The translations under genes were made by a program, and so were the position numbers. From positions 1 through 46,042 of the forward strand of contig CANLCT010000036.1 in assembly GCA_947489195.1 (NCBI GenBank): 46,042 nucleotides of DNA. The letters are read 5' to 3'. How positions within the stretch are numbered: the first letter of the stretch is position 1; the number at the start of each line of letters is the position of its first letter. The notes under the pieces are model-generated. The model worked only from the letters and a program-made list of their open reading frames with translations. It was not told the DNA's origin and did no database searches. The stretch comes from an uncultured Aquimarina sp. (lineage in GTDB: Bacteria; Bacteroidota; Bacteroidia; Flavobacteriales; Flavobacteriaceae). Below, one piece after another: positions 25,193-34,264 of the stretch.

Positions 25193-25324
25193 AATGAACA
25201 AAACCTAAACTTTACTCGGTGCTTTTTTACATCTTTTTATCTAAATATTATGAATACGAATTCTAATATTTCAAACAATATTAACCTAAATTTCAACCAA
25301 GTGTCAACCTTCAACTAAAAGAAT

Positions 25325-27889
25325 TTACAATTTAATCAACTTGAAGGAAGCTCCCGATTCCATATCACTTACCAAATACATTCCCGTTGGCAAATCTGCT
25401 ATATCTAATTGATTCGTTTCATTCTGCAAAAAAGCAGTTAATAGCAATTTCCCCGATAAATCATAAATAGCTAATTTTAACTCTTTCTTTTTTAAACTTA
25501 TGGTTAAAAAGTCCGATACTGGGTTGGGATATAATTCCGCACTCGTTAATTGAAAATCTGGAACAGATAATGAGCTTGATAAAGCAATATCTATTTTATT
25601 CAAATTAAATAAAAACTCTGATTCTCCTTCAAATACAAATTTTAAATTTTGCTCTCCTGCTGTTAAGCTTATCTCTTTATTTACTGTAATCCATTGTTGC
25701 CATCCCCCCGTATTTTCTACACGAACACTCTCAAGCAATCTGTTATTACTCATAATACGAATAGTACCGCCCTCAGTATCCGAAGCCACTCTAAAACCAA
25801 ATGAATATTCATCAGACTTAGTTACATTAACCACATATTCTACAAAATCATTAGCATTTATAAAACCAACATTTAATCCCCCTCCAACATCATTAGTTGG
25901 TTCTGTTTGTACGCCACTTTGAGTAGAAAAACTTTCTGCTTCAATTACACCAGGTATTTGTTGATGCTGTATCTCACAAACTTCGCCTGGTAAATTGTAA
26001 CACCCATTGCCCGATGGGCCTTTTTGAATGTCCCAATCAATTCCAGCTACCCAAGTATCACCTAATTCATAAGCTCCTACATCTGGGTTTGCTCCTTTAA
26101 AACCATCGGTAATCCCTGTAATAACCCTACCAAAATCAACAGCTTTGGCGTTTGGTTTTAAACGATAATCATTAGCTCCCCAATTTATATATGAATCTCT
26201 GTCTACCAAATTATTTTGTTTATCCGATTGAGGCTCCCATGTAGCTTCTTCTTCCTGTCCACCAGCACTTGTGCCTTCTTTATCTGTAATATTATTCCAA
26301 ACATTAACATTAGTAAACTTCGTACCTGCTTTATGCCAAGCCCCCATAGTAGCTATATTTTTAGCAAACGAATTATTGTAAACATTTATATTTGTACCAT
26401 TCCAATTGATTTGCACACTTGTCCATTCGGTATTCCAAACTACATTTCGATACACATTTACATTACCTGCGTCATTATCTAAATAAATTCCTGCAGCTTT
26501 ATTAAGTCTCCCTCTAGATTCGGCATCATGAAACCAATTATGATGAATTTCCATATTTAAATCTGATCCAATAGTATAAAGCAACGCACAATCATCAGCT
26601 ATTAAATTACTTTTAGATACATCATTAAATTCAACAGTTGAGTTTTTAGTAATTATTTGAATGGCATCCCTTCCTCCATTTTTAATTACATTTTTGCTAA
26701 TCAAACAATTTGAAACCCCACGAGATAACACAGGAGCATTATAATCTCCTAAATAATCAAAATCATGAATATAATTGTTAACAATTTTGGTCCCATTCCC
26801 GGTATCATAAATCCCAGAACCCGCACCAAAAGCAATTTCACATTGTTCAATAGTATTGTTTTTTGCTCCCCATTTTATAAATACACTTCTACAATCGGCT
26901 ATAAAAGATTGAGCAACTCCACGGTAATAATCTCCATGAAAACTACTTACCTTATATATTCTATTTCCGGTACCATCAATTTCAATTCTACCGCCAAGTA
27001 TAGCTAAACCATGCACCTCTATAAAATTTCTTTTATTTAAATCAATCGTTAACTGCCTACGACGCATACTTATTTGATTATTTGTTGGTTGTCCTCCTCC
27101 TGTATGTATATACACCGTTTTAGTATTACTATCAAACCACCATTCGTTTTTATAATCTAATGCTCCTTTTACTCCTTCTAAAAAAAAGTCTCCTCCATCA
27201 GATGGCGGATGCGCAGCAATGATCCAAGCATCCCTTTTGTTTACTTTAAAATTAACCCTACCAGATGTTCCCCCTGTAATAAATTCTCGCCATGTTGTCC
27301 AACCAGAGCCACTTCTATCTCCATAAAACATAATGTTTCCGTCTGTCCAATCTATATTGGGTATATTATCATTCAATAAAAATGCATTTTGCAAATTTGA
27401 GGAATTGGATCCTCCTCCACTACGTACCGAATTTAATGAAAATGGATCTTGATCAATATTATTAGGCCAACGTGCTAGGTCCATAACAACAGCATTGTTC
27501 ATAAACATATTATAGTCTTTCAGATCCCAATCGACTTTAGTTTTGTAAATAGATCCTGAATCCAACTCCCAATTAGACAAAGATTGCATGGCCGAAATGA
27601 TTACTTTTTCACCTTCGTTTGCTTTAAAAATTATTGGATTCCCTGCTGTTCCCGAATTTTTAGGTCGAATAGTTTCTAAATAAGTTCCTGCTCCAATAAT
27701 TACTACGTCACCTGCTTCAGCTACCTCAGCAGCTTTAGAAATCGTTAAGTAAGGTGAGCTTGCTGTACCTTGATTGGTATCATTTCCTGTTTTGGAAACA
27801 TATATATCTTTAGCTGTTCCAAAAAAGAAATAACATAAAAAGATAACTGTAAAATAGAATCTAAAATTAAGTTGAGCAAAACAAATCAT
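25325..27889 (-). CDS. Secreted right-handed beta-helix protein with CBM6 and T9SS type A sorting domain
   Basis: An 854-residue modular protein. It has a signal peptide (about 1-26) and a beta-helix of the DUF1565/pectate-lyase type. The helix opens with D-I-Y-V-S-K-T-G-N-D-T-N-Q-G-T, followed by G-D-V-V-I-I-G-A-G-T-Y, and continues with many asparagine-rich N-N-x-I and N-V-W-N rungs to about 600. A CBM6-like module follows (about 644-770, P-G-V-I-E-A-E-S-F to N-L-N-K-I-D-I). The C-terminus (about 785-854, L-Y-P-N-P-V-S-D and L-P-T-G-M-Y-L-V) is the T9SS tail that exports it to the cell surface. A-R-W-P-N near residue 140 recalls GH120/GH141-type helices, so a glycoside hydrolase is as likely as a lyase. 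Family is not decided. Confidence 0.87.
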   Translation of the reverse strand: MICFAQLNFRFYFTVIFLCYFFFGTAKDIYVSKTGNDTNQGTASSPYLTISKAAEVAEAGDVVIIGAGTYLETIRPKNSGTAGNPIIFKANEGEKVIISAMQSLSNWELDSGSIYKTKVDWDLKDYNMFMNNAVVMDLARWPNNIDQDPFSLNSVRSGGGSNSSNLQNAFLLNDNIPNIDWTDGNIMFYGDRSGSGWTTWREFITGGTSGRVNFKVNKRDAWIIAAHPPSDGGDFFLEGVKGALDYKNEWWFDSNTKTVYIHTGGGQPTNNQISMRRRQLTIDLNKRNFIEVHGLAILGGRIEIDGTGNRIYKVSSFHGDYYRGVAQSFIADCRSVFIKWGAKNNTIEQCEIAFGAGSGIYDTGNGTKIVNNYIHDFDYLGDYNAPVLSRGVSNCLISKNVIKNGGRDAIQIITKNSTVEFNDVSKSNLIADDCALLYTIGSDLNMEIHHNWFHDAESRGRLNKAAGIYLDNDAGNVNVYRNVVWNTEWTSVQINWNGTNINVYNNSFAKNIATMGAWHKAGTKFTNVNVWNNITDKEGTSAGGQEEEATWEPQSDKQNNLVDRDSYINWGANDYRLKPNAKAVDFGRVITGITDGFKGANPDVGAYELGDTWVAGIDWDIQKGPSGNGCYNLPGEVCEIQHQQIPGVIEAESFSTQSGVQTEPTNDVGGGLNVGFINANDFVEYVVNVTKSDEYSFGFRVASDTEGGTIRIMSNNRLLESVRVENTGGWQQWITVNKEISLTAGEQNLKFVFEGESEFLFNLNKIDIALSSSLSVPDFQLTSAELYPNPVSDFLTISLKKKELKLAIYDLSGKLLLTAFLQNETNQLDIADLPTGMYLVSDMESGASFKLIKL

Positions 27890-28093
27890 AATTATGTAAA
27901 TAGTTGTGTAATTTGAGTAAAAATAGAAAAAGCATTTTCTTCATTTTGTTTGAAATCCCTCATTTGTAAGCTTTTTCCTTAATTATTTCAACAATTTCGA
28001 CAATAGGTTTTTATTAGTTGCCGAATAACTTCATATTAAATAAAAAACTATAATTACATGTTTAACCGAACATCAAATTCGCCTCCATCCTAA

Positions 28094-28126
28094 TTCGTAT
28101 AAATAAACTCAAAACCCCTACCTTTG
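28094..28126 (+). promoter_or_regulatory. Promoter of era
   Basis: TACCTTTG (28119-28126) is an exact TAnnTTTG -7 element ending 18 bases before the era ATG. A weak -33 candidate TTCG (28094-28097) stands 21 bases upstream. Confidence 0.5.
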
Positions 28127-28144
28127 TAGCTCAAATTACTTATC

Positions 28145-29032
28145 ATGGAAAATCATAAAGCTGGATTTGTTAATATTATCGGCAACCCAAATGTTGGTAA
28201 ATCAACATTAATGAATGCGTTAATTGGCGAAAAACTATCCATTATTACCTCAAAAGCGCAAACTACACGTCATCGTATTTTAGGTATTGTAAACAGTGAT
28301 AATTTTCAAGTAATTTTTTCAGATACACCTGGTATTATTAAACCTGCATATGAATTACAGGAATCCATGATGGATTTTGTAAAGTCGGCTTTTGAAGATG
28401 CCGATGTACTTATTTATATGGTTGAAATTGGTGAAAAAGAATTAAAAGATGAGCAATTTTTTAAACGCATCAACCATTCAAAAATTCCTGTATTACTATT
28501 ACTTAACAAAATTGACAAATCCAATCAAGAGGTATTAGAAACACAAGTCGCTTATTGGACAGAAAAAGTACCTAATGCCGAAATTTTACCTATTTCTGCT
28601 TTAGAAAAATTCAACATTCAAACTGTTTTTGATCGCATTATTGATTTACTGCCTGTTTCACCTGCTTTTTACCCTAAAGATCAGCTAACTGATAAACCTG
28701 AACGCTTTTTTGTAAACGAAGCTATTCGCGAAAAAATACTTTTACATTACAAAAAAGAAATTCCGTATGCTGTTGAAGTTGTTACTGAGTCTTTTGAAGA
28801 AGATGAAAAAATTATTCGTATTAATGCCGTTATTATGGTAGAGCGCGAAACCCAAAAAGGAATAATTATTGGTCATAAAGGAAGCGCTATAAAACGTGTT
28901 GGACAAGAAGCACGACAGGATTTAGAAAAATTCTTTGGCAAGCAAATTCATATTGAACTTTTTGTTAAAGTGAATAAAAATTGGCGTAGCAATCAAAACC
29001 AATTAAAACGATTTGGATACCAAAAAAAGTAA
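28145..29032 (+). CDS. era: GTPase Era
   Basis: Era is an essential GTPase that binds the 3' end of 16S rRNA and helps mature the small ribosomal subunit. Seen here: the P-loop G-N-P-N-V-G-K-S-T (13-21), effector loop T-S-K-A-Q-T-T-R-H-R, D-T-P-G (60-63) and N-K-I-D near 120. The C-terminal KH RNA-binding domain carries I-I-G-H-K-G-S-A-I-K-R-V-G (about 238-250). The 295-residue length is normal. It sits 147 bp upstream of der with its own promoter, the usual era-der pairing in Bacteroidota. The pair is embedded between secreted polysaccharide-enzyme genes. Confidence 0.98.
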   Translation: MENHKAGFVNIIGNPNVGKSTLMNALIGEKLSIITSKAQTTRHRILGIVNSDNFQVIFSDTPGIIKPAYELQESMMDFVKSAFEDADVLIYMVEIGEKELKDEQFFKRINHSKIPVLLLLNKIDKSNQEVLETQVAYWTEKVPNAEILPISALEKFNIQTVFDRIIDLLPVSPAFYPKDQLTDKPERFFVNEAIREKILLHYKKEIPYAVEVVTESFEEDEKIIRINAVIMVERETQKGIIIGHKGSAIKRVGQEARQDLEKFFGKQIHIELFVKVNKNWRSNQNQLKRFGYQKK

Positions 29033-29123
29033 GTACCAGTAACACTTTACTCTCTTTTTATTAGCCATAAATACACACTTGCAAAACCTTAATTTAAATA
29101 GTTTACAACTTAATACTTTATAC

Positions 29124-29157
29124 TTTGTATTAAATACTAAAATAAGGCGTACTTTTG
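29124..29157 (+). promoter_or_regulatory. Promoter of der
   Basis: TTTG (29124-29127) and TACTTTTG (29150-29157) match the Bacteroidota -33 and -7 elements with a 22-base spacer. The -7 box ends 22 bases before the der ATG. Confidence 0.65.
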
Positions 29158-29179
29158 CACAAAATTTGAAATCCTCAGT

Positions 29180-30490
29180 ATGAGTACAATAGTTGCTATT
29201 GTAGGTCGTCCAAACGTTGGAAAATCTACTTTTTTTAATCGATTAGTTCAGCGTCGTGACGCTATTGTAGATTCTGTAAGCGGAGTTACCCGTGACCGTC
29301 ACTACGGTAAATCTGAATGGAATGGTCGTGAATTTTCGGTAATTGATACTGGAGGTTACGTACTTGGTAGCGATGATGTTTTTGAAAGTGAAATTGATAA
29401 ACAAGTAGAACTTGCTATTGACGAGTCCGATGCTATTATTTTCATGGTAGATGTAGAGGCTGGTATTACCAGTATGGATGAAGATGTGGCTAACCTGCTT
29501 CGTAAAGTAAAAAAACCAGTATTATTAGCGGTAAACAAAGTTGATAATGCTATGCGTGTTAATGACGCTATGGAATTTTACAATCTTGGATTGGGTGATT
29601 ACTTTTCAATTGCCAGTATTAACGGTAGTGGAACAGGTGAATTACTTGATGAATTAGTAAAAATACTTCCTGAAAAGGAAGAAGATAACCGCGATGATGA
29701 ATTGCCTCGTTTTGCAGTAGTTGGACGCCCAAATGCTGGTAAATCTTCATTTATCAACTCCCTTATTGGAGAAGAAAGAAATATTGTTACCGATGTTGCC
29801 GGTACAACCCGTGATGCCATTGACACCAAATACAACCGTTTTGGATTCGAATTTAACTTAGTTGATACCGCAGGTATTCGAAGAAAAGCGAAAGTTAAAG
29901 AAGACTTAGAGTTTTACTCTGTAATGCGTTCCGTTCGTGCTATTGAACATGCCGATGTTTGTTTATTAGTTGTTGACGCTACCCGTGGATTTGATGCACA
30001 AGTACAAAACATTTTTTGGCTAGCAGAACGCAATCGAAAAGGAGTTGTTATTTTAGTGAATAAATGGGATTTAATTGAAAATAAGGAAAATAATACTCCT
30101 AAGGAATTTGAAGCACATATTCGCAAACAAATTGCTCCATTTACCGATGTTCCTATTGTTTTTATTTCGGCATTGACCAAGCAACGTATTTTTAAAGCCA
30201 TGGAAACGGCTGTTGAGGTTTACAAGAACCGAAGCAAAAAAATAAAAACAAGTGTAATGAATGAAATTATGCTACCTATTGTGGAACATAATTCGCCTCC
30301 TGCATACAAAGGAAAATATGTAAAAATAAAATACTGCATGCAGTTACCTACATCACAACCTCAATTTGTGTTTTTCTGCAATTTACCTCAATACGTACGT
30401 GATCCATACAAGCGCTTTGTGGAAAACCAATTACGTAAAGAATTTGATTTTAACGGTGTGCCAATTAGTGTTTACTTTAGAAAAAAATAG
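29180..30490 (+). CDS. der: Ribosome biogenesis GTPase Der (EngA)
   Basis: Der acts in large-subunit ribosome assembly and is the only family with two consecutive GTPase domains. Both P-loops are visible: G-R-P-N-V-G-K-S-T (9-17) and G-R-P-N-A-G-K-S-S (about 182-190). Each domain has its D-T-G-G or D-T-A-G motif and N-K-V-D or N-K-W-D specificity motif. The C-terminal KH-like domain (about 350-436, with Y-V-K-I-K-Y-C-M-Q) binds rRNA. The 436-residue length is standard. The gene has its own promoter. A long bulged inverted repeat follows its stop and may be the terminator. Confidence 0.98.
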   Translation: MSTIVAIVGRPNVGKSTFFNRLVQRRDAIVDSVSGVTRDRHYGKSEWNGREFSVIDTGGYVLGSDDVFESEIDKQVELAIDESDAIIFMVDVEAGITSMDEDVANLLRKVKKPVLLAVNKVDNAMRVNDAMEFYNLGLGDYFSIASINGSGTGELLDELVKILPEKEEDNRDDELPRFAVVGRPNAGKSSFINSLIGEERNIVTDVAGTTRDAIDTKYNRFGFEFNLVDTAGIRRKAKVKEDLEFYSVMRSVRAIEHADVCLLVVDATRGFDAQVQNIFWLAERNRKGVVILVNKWDLIENKENNTPKEFEAHIRKQIAPFTDVPIVFISALTKQRIFKAMETAVEVYKNRSKKIKTSVMNEIMLPIVEHNSPPAYKGKYVKIKYCMQLPTSQPQFVFFCNLPQYVRDPYKRFVENQLRKEFDFNGVPISVYFRKK

Positions 30491-30512
30491 ATTTATAATA
30501 TTAAAATCGTTC

Positions 30513-30572
30513 TAAAAGCCTCTGCTAATCAATTAAAAACAATTATATTAATCTGATTAACATAGGCTTTTA
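30513..30572 (+). repeat. Long bulged inverted repeat after der (structured RNA or terminator)
   Basis: Nested complementary arms: TAAAAGCCT (30513-30521) with AGGCTTTTA (30564-30572), TAATCA (30526-30531) with TGATTA (30554-30559), and ATTAA (30532-30536) with TTAAT (30548-30552). A symmetrical 4-by-4 internal loop and a one-base bulge separate them. There is no T-tract after it, so a simple rho-independent terminator is less likely than a processing site or small structured RNA. Confidence 0.45.
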
Positions 30573-30682
30573 ACTTAATTCCCAATTTTATATATCAGAT
30601 AATTCTGAAAACCAATACCTAAAATTCTAGTTCTATTCTTTTTGTCGTTTCTTTGTTATGCTCACCAATAATCTATAGTATT

Positions 30683-32602
30683 ATGACAACTAAACAAAAA
30701 TTAACTAGGTCGAAATATATTCGATATACACAAATTGCTTTACTGCTTAATTTTCTTTTTCATTTTACTTCATTTGCTCAAAGAATAGGAGATGAAGGAA
30801 TACGCTTTGACAACTCTAAAATCGATCCTGCTTATCCTCAAATGAGAGAATGGATAAAAGCAGGTGTACAAGGTGGCATTCCCTTACTTTCAAAAAGCAA
30901 AATCAAAAAAACAATTAGTGCAACCAATAGCGATGGCATTAATAAAGCTATCGAAGAAGTTTCAAAAAACGGCGGAGGCCAACTAAGACTTCGCAATGGA
31001 AATTACACTATTAATAAAACTATTTTTCCTAAAAATAATGTTCGTATTGTGGGTCAGAGTAGGGATGGGGTCGTATTAACCATTACCATGACTGGTAAAG
31101 ATTCTCAAGCCATTTATTTTCGTGGAACTAAACGAGGCAGTCTTGAGCGTTTAACCATTAAAGGAAATCAAGCAGGAAAACCTGATCCTTTTAAATTGGC
31201 CCTAGTAAAACCAAATTACGATATTAAAGGTGTGGTATTTGGAAGTGGTGCCAAAAACTGTTGGGTAGACAAAGTAACTATTTTAAATACGGGTGGATCC
31301 CCTGTTAACACATGGAAAACAGACCACCTAACCTTTAGAGATATGTACGTAGACGGTGTATGGAATAAAGGCGGTGGCGGAAGTGGCTATTTTGCTATAC
31401 AAAGTGGTTATGCTTTAGTATATAATTGTACTATTAAAAATTTGAGACATTTTGCTATTCAGCGAGAAGGTGCTTATTACAACGTAGTCTATAAAAATAA
31501 TATTACGCAAGATGTGAATTTTCATAATGCTGATGCAGGAAATAACTTAATTGAACAAAACAATATTACCATTCAATCTGGTTTTGATTTTCAATACCAT
31601 GCCGTTATGGGGCCTTGGGCTAGCTTTCACAGAGTTTCTGACAGAGACAATTACATTTACAAAAACACTTGTATAGAAAGAAATAACAATAATAGAAGAA
31701 GCTTTTCTGATAAAAACATTGTCTACTTAGGTCCTCGTAGAAAAGAAGAACGTAGCAGAATACCTGAATTTCCTTTTGACAAATCAAACAAAACCCCAAA
31801 ACACGGTACATTTTATCCTGTAATTGAAAAAAACACAGCTACTCCACCAGTAACTGTAAATCCGACACCTACTCCGCCTAGCAATGTTGATAACGACAAA
31901 CTCCAAAGAAACGGAGTGTTTTATATTCGAAATAAATCTAATGGTCAAAATGTAATTGCGCCTAAATGGGATGATTATAACACCCGTATGTTTAATGCTC
32001 GTACTTTTAATGATCAAAAATGGGAGTTCAAACATATAGGTAACGGAGTACATACTATAAAAAACCTAGGAACAAACAGATATTTAGAAATACCCTTTGG
32101 CAAATGTGATAACGGCAGTAATGTAGCTACATGGACTAATGCTAACTCTGATCATCAAAAATGGATTTTAAACCAAAAAAATAATGCTATTTATTTACTT
32201 CCTAAACATTGTTCAAGCAAAGCCCTTGATAAACGTGGAGGTAAAGATCAAAACGTACATTTATGGGCATTCAATCAAAATAACAACAATCAAAAATTTG
32301 AACTCATTCCTGTTTCTGGTCAAAAAAAATTAGATAAGCTAAGCGATATGGGAATACAATTATATCCTAATCCAGCTATTGATAATCTTAGCCTTAATTT
32401 TAATGATAATCATCAGCCTATTAGTTATACTATTACATCAGTATTAGGACAAACTTTACTACAAGGTGATTTTATTAATGATGGTAGTAGCACCAAAAAT
32501 ATAAATGTTAATAATCTAAGTAGCGGCATTTACTTCATACGTATCAACACCACAAATAATCAATCCTCTTTTGTTGAAAAATTTATGATTTCAAAACCAT
32601 AA
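30683..32602 (+). CDS. Secreted beta-helix protein with ricin-type lectin domain and T9SS type A sorting domain
   Basis: A 639-residue modular protein. A signal peptide (cleaved near S-F-A-Q, about 33) precedes a pectate-lyase-like right-handed beta-helix. The helix has the pattern G-G-G-Q-L-R-L-R-N-G-N-Y-T-I-N and later rungs such as V-D-K-V-T-I-L-N-T and Y-N-C-T-I-K-N-L. A linker rich in Thr and Pro (about 388-400) follows, then a ricin B-type domain (about 402-544) with three Q-K-W/F motifs (Q-K-W-E-F, Q-K-W-I-L, Q-K-F-E-L). The T9SS tail (about 556-639) carries L-Y-P-N-P and L-S-S-G-I-Y-F-I-R. I chose ATG 30683 over a TTG at 30653, which adds ten residues before the signal. The catalytic family is unknown; a polysaccharide lyase is the likeliest role. 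Confidence 0.85.
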   Translation: MTTKQKLTRSKYIRYTQIALLLNFLFHFTSFAQRIGDEGIRFDNSKIDPAYPQMREWIKAGVQGGIPLLSKSKIKKTISATNSDGINKAIEEVSKNGGGQLRLRNGNYTINKTIFPKNNVRIVGQSRDGVVLTITMTGKDSQAIYFRGTKRGSLERLTIKGNQAGKPDPFKLALVKPNYDIKGVVFGSGAKNCWVDKVTILNTGGSPVNTWKTDHLTFRDMYVDGVWNKGGGGSGYFAIQSGYALVYNCTIKNLRHFAIQREGAYYNVVYKNNITQDVNFHNADAGNNLIEQNNITIQSGFDFQYHAVMGPWASFHRVSDRDNYIYKNTCIERNNNNRRSFSDKNIVYLGPRRKEERSRIPEFPFDKSNKTPKHGTFYPVIEKNTATPPVTVNPTPTPPSNVDNDKLQRNGVFYIRNKSNGQNVIAPKWDDYNTRMFNARTFNDQKWEFKHIGNGVHTIKNLGTNRYLEIPFGKCDNGSNVATWTNANSDHQKWILNQKNNAIYLLPKHCSSKALDKRGGKDQNVHLWAFNQNNNNQKFELIPVSGQKKLDKLSDMGIQLYPNPAIDNLSLNFNDNHQPISYTITSVLGQTLLQGDFINDGSSTKNINVNNLSSGIYFIRINTTNNQSSFVEKFMISKP

Positions 32603-32621
32603 AGACGATATTAGATATTAG

Positions 32622-32658
32622 AAAAGGTTCAGAAAAAATTTAATTCTGAACCTTTTTT
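32622..32658 (+). terminator. Rho-independent terminator after the beta-helix/ricin gene
   Basis: A perfect 13-bp stem, AAAAGGTTCAGAA (32622-32634) with TTCTGAACCTTTT (32644-32656), 9-base loop and a six-T tract. It starts 20 bases past the stop and separates this gene from the convergent sulfatase. Confidence 0.93.
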
Positions 32659-32706
32659 ATATGCTATTTTCTCAATCCTTAATACAAATTACGATAGTAT
32701 ATTCTT

Positions 32707-34254
32707 TTAATAGTACTCCCAAAAATCATACTTTTCACCTGCAATATTTTCCTTTTTATCGCCCAACTCAATAGCTCGCTTTTTCATGGCTTCTTGCATT
32801 TGCATTACAGTGACTTGATATTCTGGAAAAAAAGATAAATCTTGCGTTTCCCAAGGGTCCACTTTTACATTAAAAAGCTGAGTTACTCTGGACCCGGTAA
32901 AATACTCTCCTTTTTCTTTAGAATAATTTTTTGCCCTAACATATTCAATTAACTTAAAATCCCCTTCGCGATAAGCGCGTTGAAATTGTTTATACGCATG
33001 GTACGTACTTTTTCTATGATCTAGGGTTTGTTTTTGCAATAAAGGCACTAAGCTTTTTCCCTTTACAGAAGAAGGAATAGTAACGCCTGCCAACTCGCAA
33101 ATGGTTGGAAAAATATCATGAATGTAGGTGAAATTTTCAATCCTTTCTCCTTTATTCTTAATAACTCCACCAGATAGAATTAAAGGTACATGAACACCAT
33201 CTTCATCATAAATATTTTGTTTGCCCATTAAACCATGATTCCCAACGGCCAAACCACTATCGCCTGCAAAAACAATTAGTGTGTTTTCATACTTTCCATT
33301 ATTCTTCAAACTTTGTATTACTTTCCCTATTTGCGTATCTAAATGTGTAATAGCAGCATAATAATCACTTAAGTGTTTTTGAGCTACTTGCTTTGTTCTG
33401 GGCCAAGGAGCTAAAGCTTCATCTCGAAGATACATATGCCCATTATCAAAAGGATGTTGTTCCATGTATGATGGAGATAAGTTTATTGCCCCCTCAGGAT
33501 AGGCTTTTTTAAACTTTTCGGGGGCTTGCCTAGGATCATGAGGTGCATGGAATGCCAAATACATCATAAAAGGTTCTTTTTTACGGTATTTTTTTATGAA
33601 TTCAGAAGCACTCTCTGCAAAAACCTCTGAAGTATGCGGTCCCTCTTTCTCAGTGCCAAAAGGTCCTTTTTTATCTTCTTTATTAATTACACGTTGCTTT
33701 CTTTTTCCTTTATGATCAAAAGAAATTAAATAAGCATCCTCTTTTTTAAACACCCCCTTGGTATCCCAATCCCAAAAGGGCATTCGAAAATGATCCTGTA
33801 AATACACCCCTAAACCCATAATTTTATCTCCAGAATTAAAGGAACGATGTAATGATCCTTTATCCTGATGCCATTTCCCTACAATATGGGTATAATAGCC
33901 CGATTTTTTAAAAGTTTCGCCAATGGTAGCATGCTGTTGCGGAATCACAAAACCTTTACCTTGCAATTGAAACACATTACGCCCTGAAAGTAACATGGCA
34001 CGGCTAGGCACACAAGTAGCTCCAGAAAAAGCCCCCATTAAATAGGCTTTTGTAAAAGCCACCCCATTTGCTGCTAATGCATCAATATTTGGGGTTTTTA
34101 CTTCCATTCCGCCAAGGGCATGTACTCCGGAATATCTATGATCATCTGTATAAATGACTAGCACATTTGGCTTATCATTTACAGACTGTGCTTTAATTTT
34201 CACACAGGCAATTACTATTGCTATTATTAAACAACTATGTTTGCTAAGTTTCAT
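32707..34254 (-). CDS. Family S1 sulfatase, exported
   Basis: This 515-residue enzyme removes sulfate esters, here probably from a sulfated glycan. The formylglycine site is C81-V-P-S-R85, with Cys to be converted by an anaerobic or FGE-type maturase encoded elsewhere. Metal-binding and active-site landmarks are T-D-D-H-R (36-40), G-K-W-H, F-H-A-P-H-D and A-G-D-S-G-L-A-V-G-N-H-G. An N-terminal signal peptide (about 1-23, ending K-A-Q) places it in the periplasm or on the surface; there is no lipobox at the expected place and no T9SS tail. It is the last gene of a three-gene operon with two GH28-like genes, 10 bp after the second. The S1 subfamily is not assigned. Confidence 0.95.
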   Translation of the reverse strand: MKLSKHSCLIIAIVIACVKIKAQSVNDKPNVLVIYTDDHRYSGVHALGGMEVKTPNIDALAANGVAFTKAYLMGAFSGATCVPSRAMLLSGRNVFQLQGKGFVIPQQHATIGETFKKSGYYTHIVGKWHQDKGSLHRSFNSGDKIMGLGVYLQDHFRMPFWDWDTKGVFKKEDAYLISFDHKGKRKQRVINKEDKKGPFGTEKEGPHTSEVFAESASEFIKKYRKKEPFMMYLAFHAPHDPRQAPEKFKKAYPEGAINLSPSYMEQHPFDNGHMYLRDEALAPWPRTKQVAQKHLSDYYAAITHLDTQIGKVIQSLKNNGKYENTLIVFAGDSGLAVGNHGLMGKQNIYDEDGVHVPLILSGGVIKNKGERIENFTYIHDIFPTICELAGVTIPSSVKGKSLVPLLQKQTLDHRKSTYHAYKQFQRAYREGDFKLIEYVRAKNYSKEKGEYFTGSRVTQLFNVKVDPWETQDLSFFPEYQVTVMQMQEAMKKRAIELGDKKENIAGEKYDFWEYY

Positions 34255-34264
34255 TAACTTTTTT

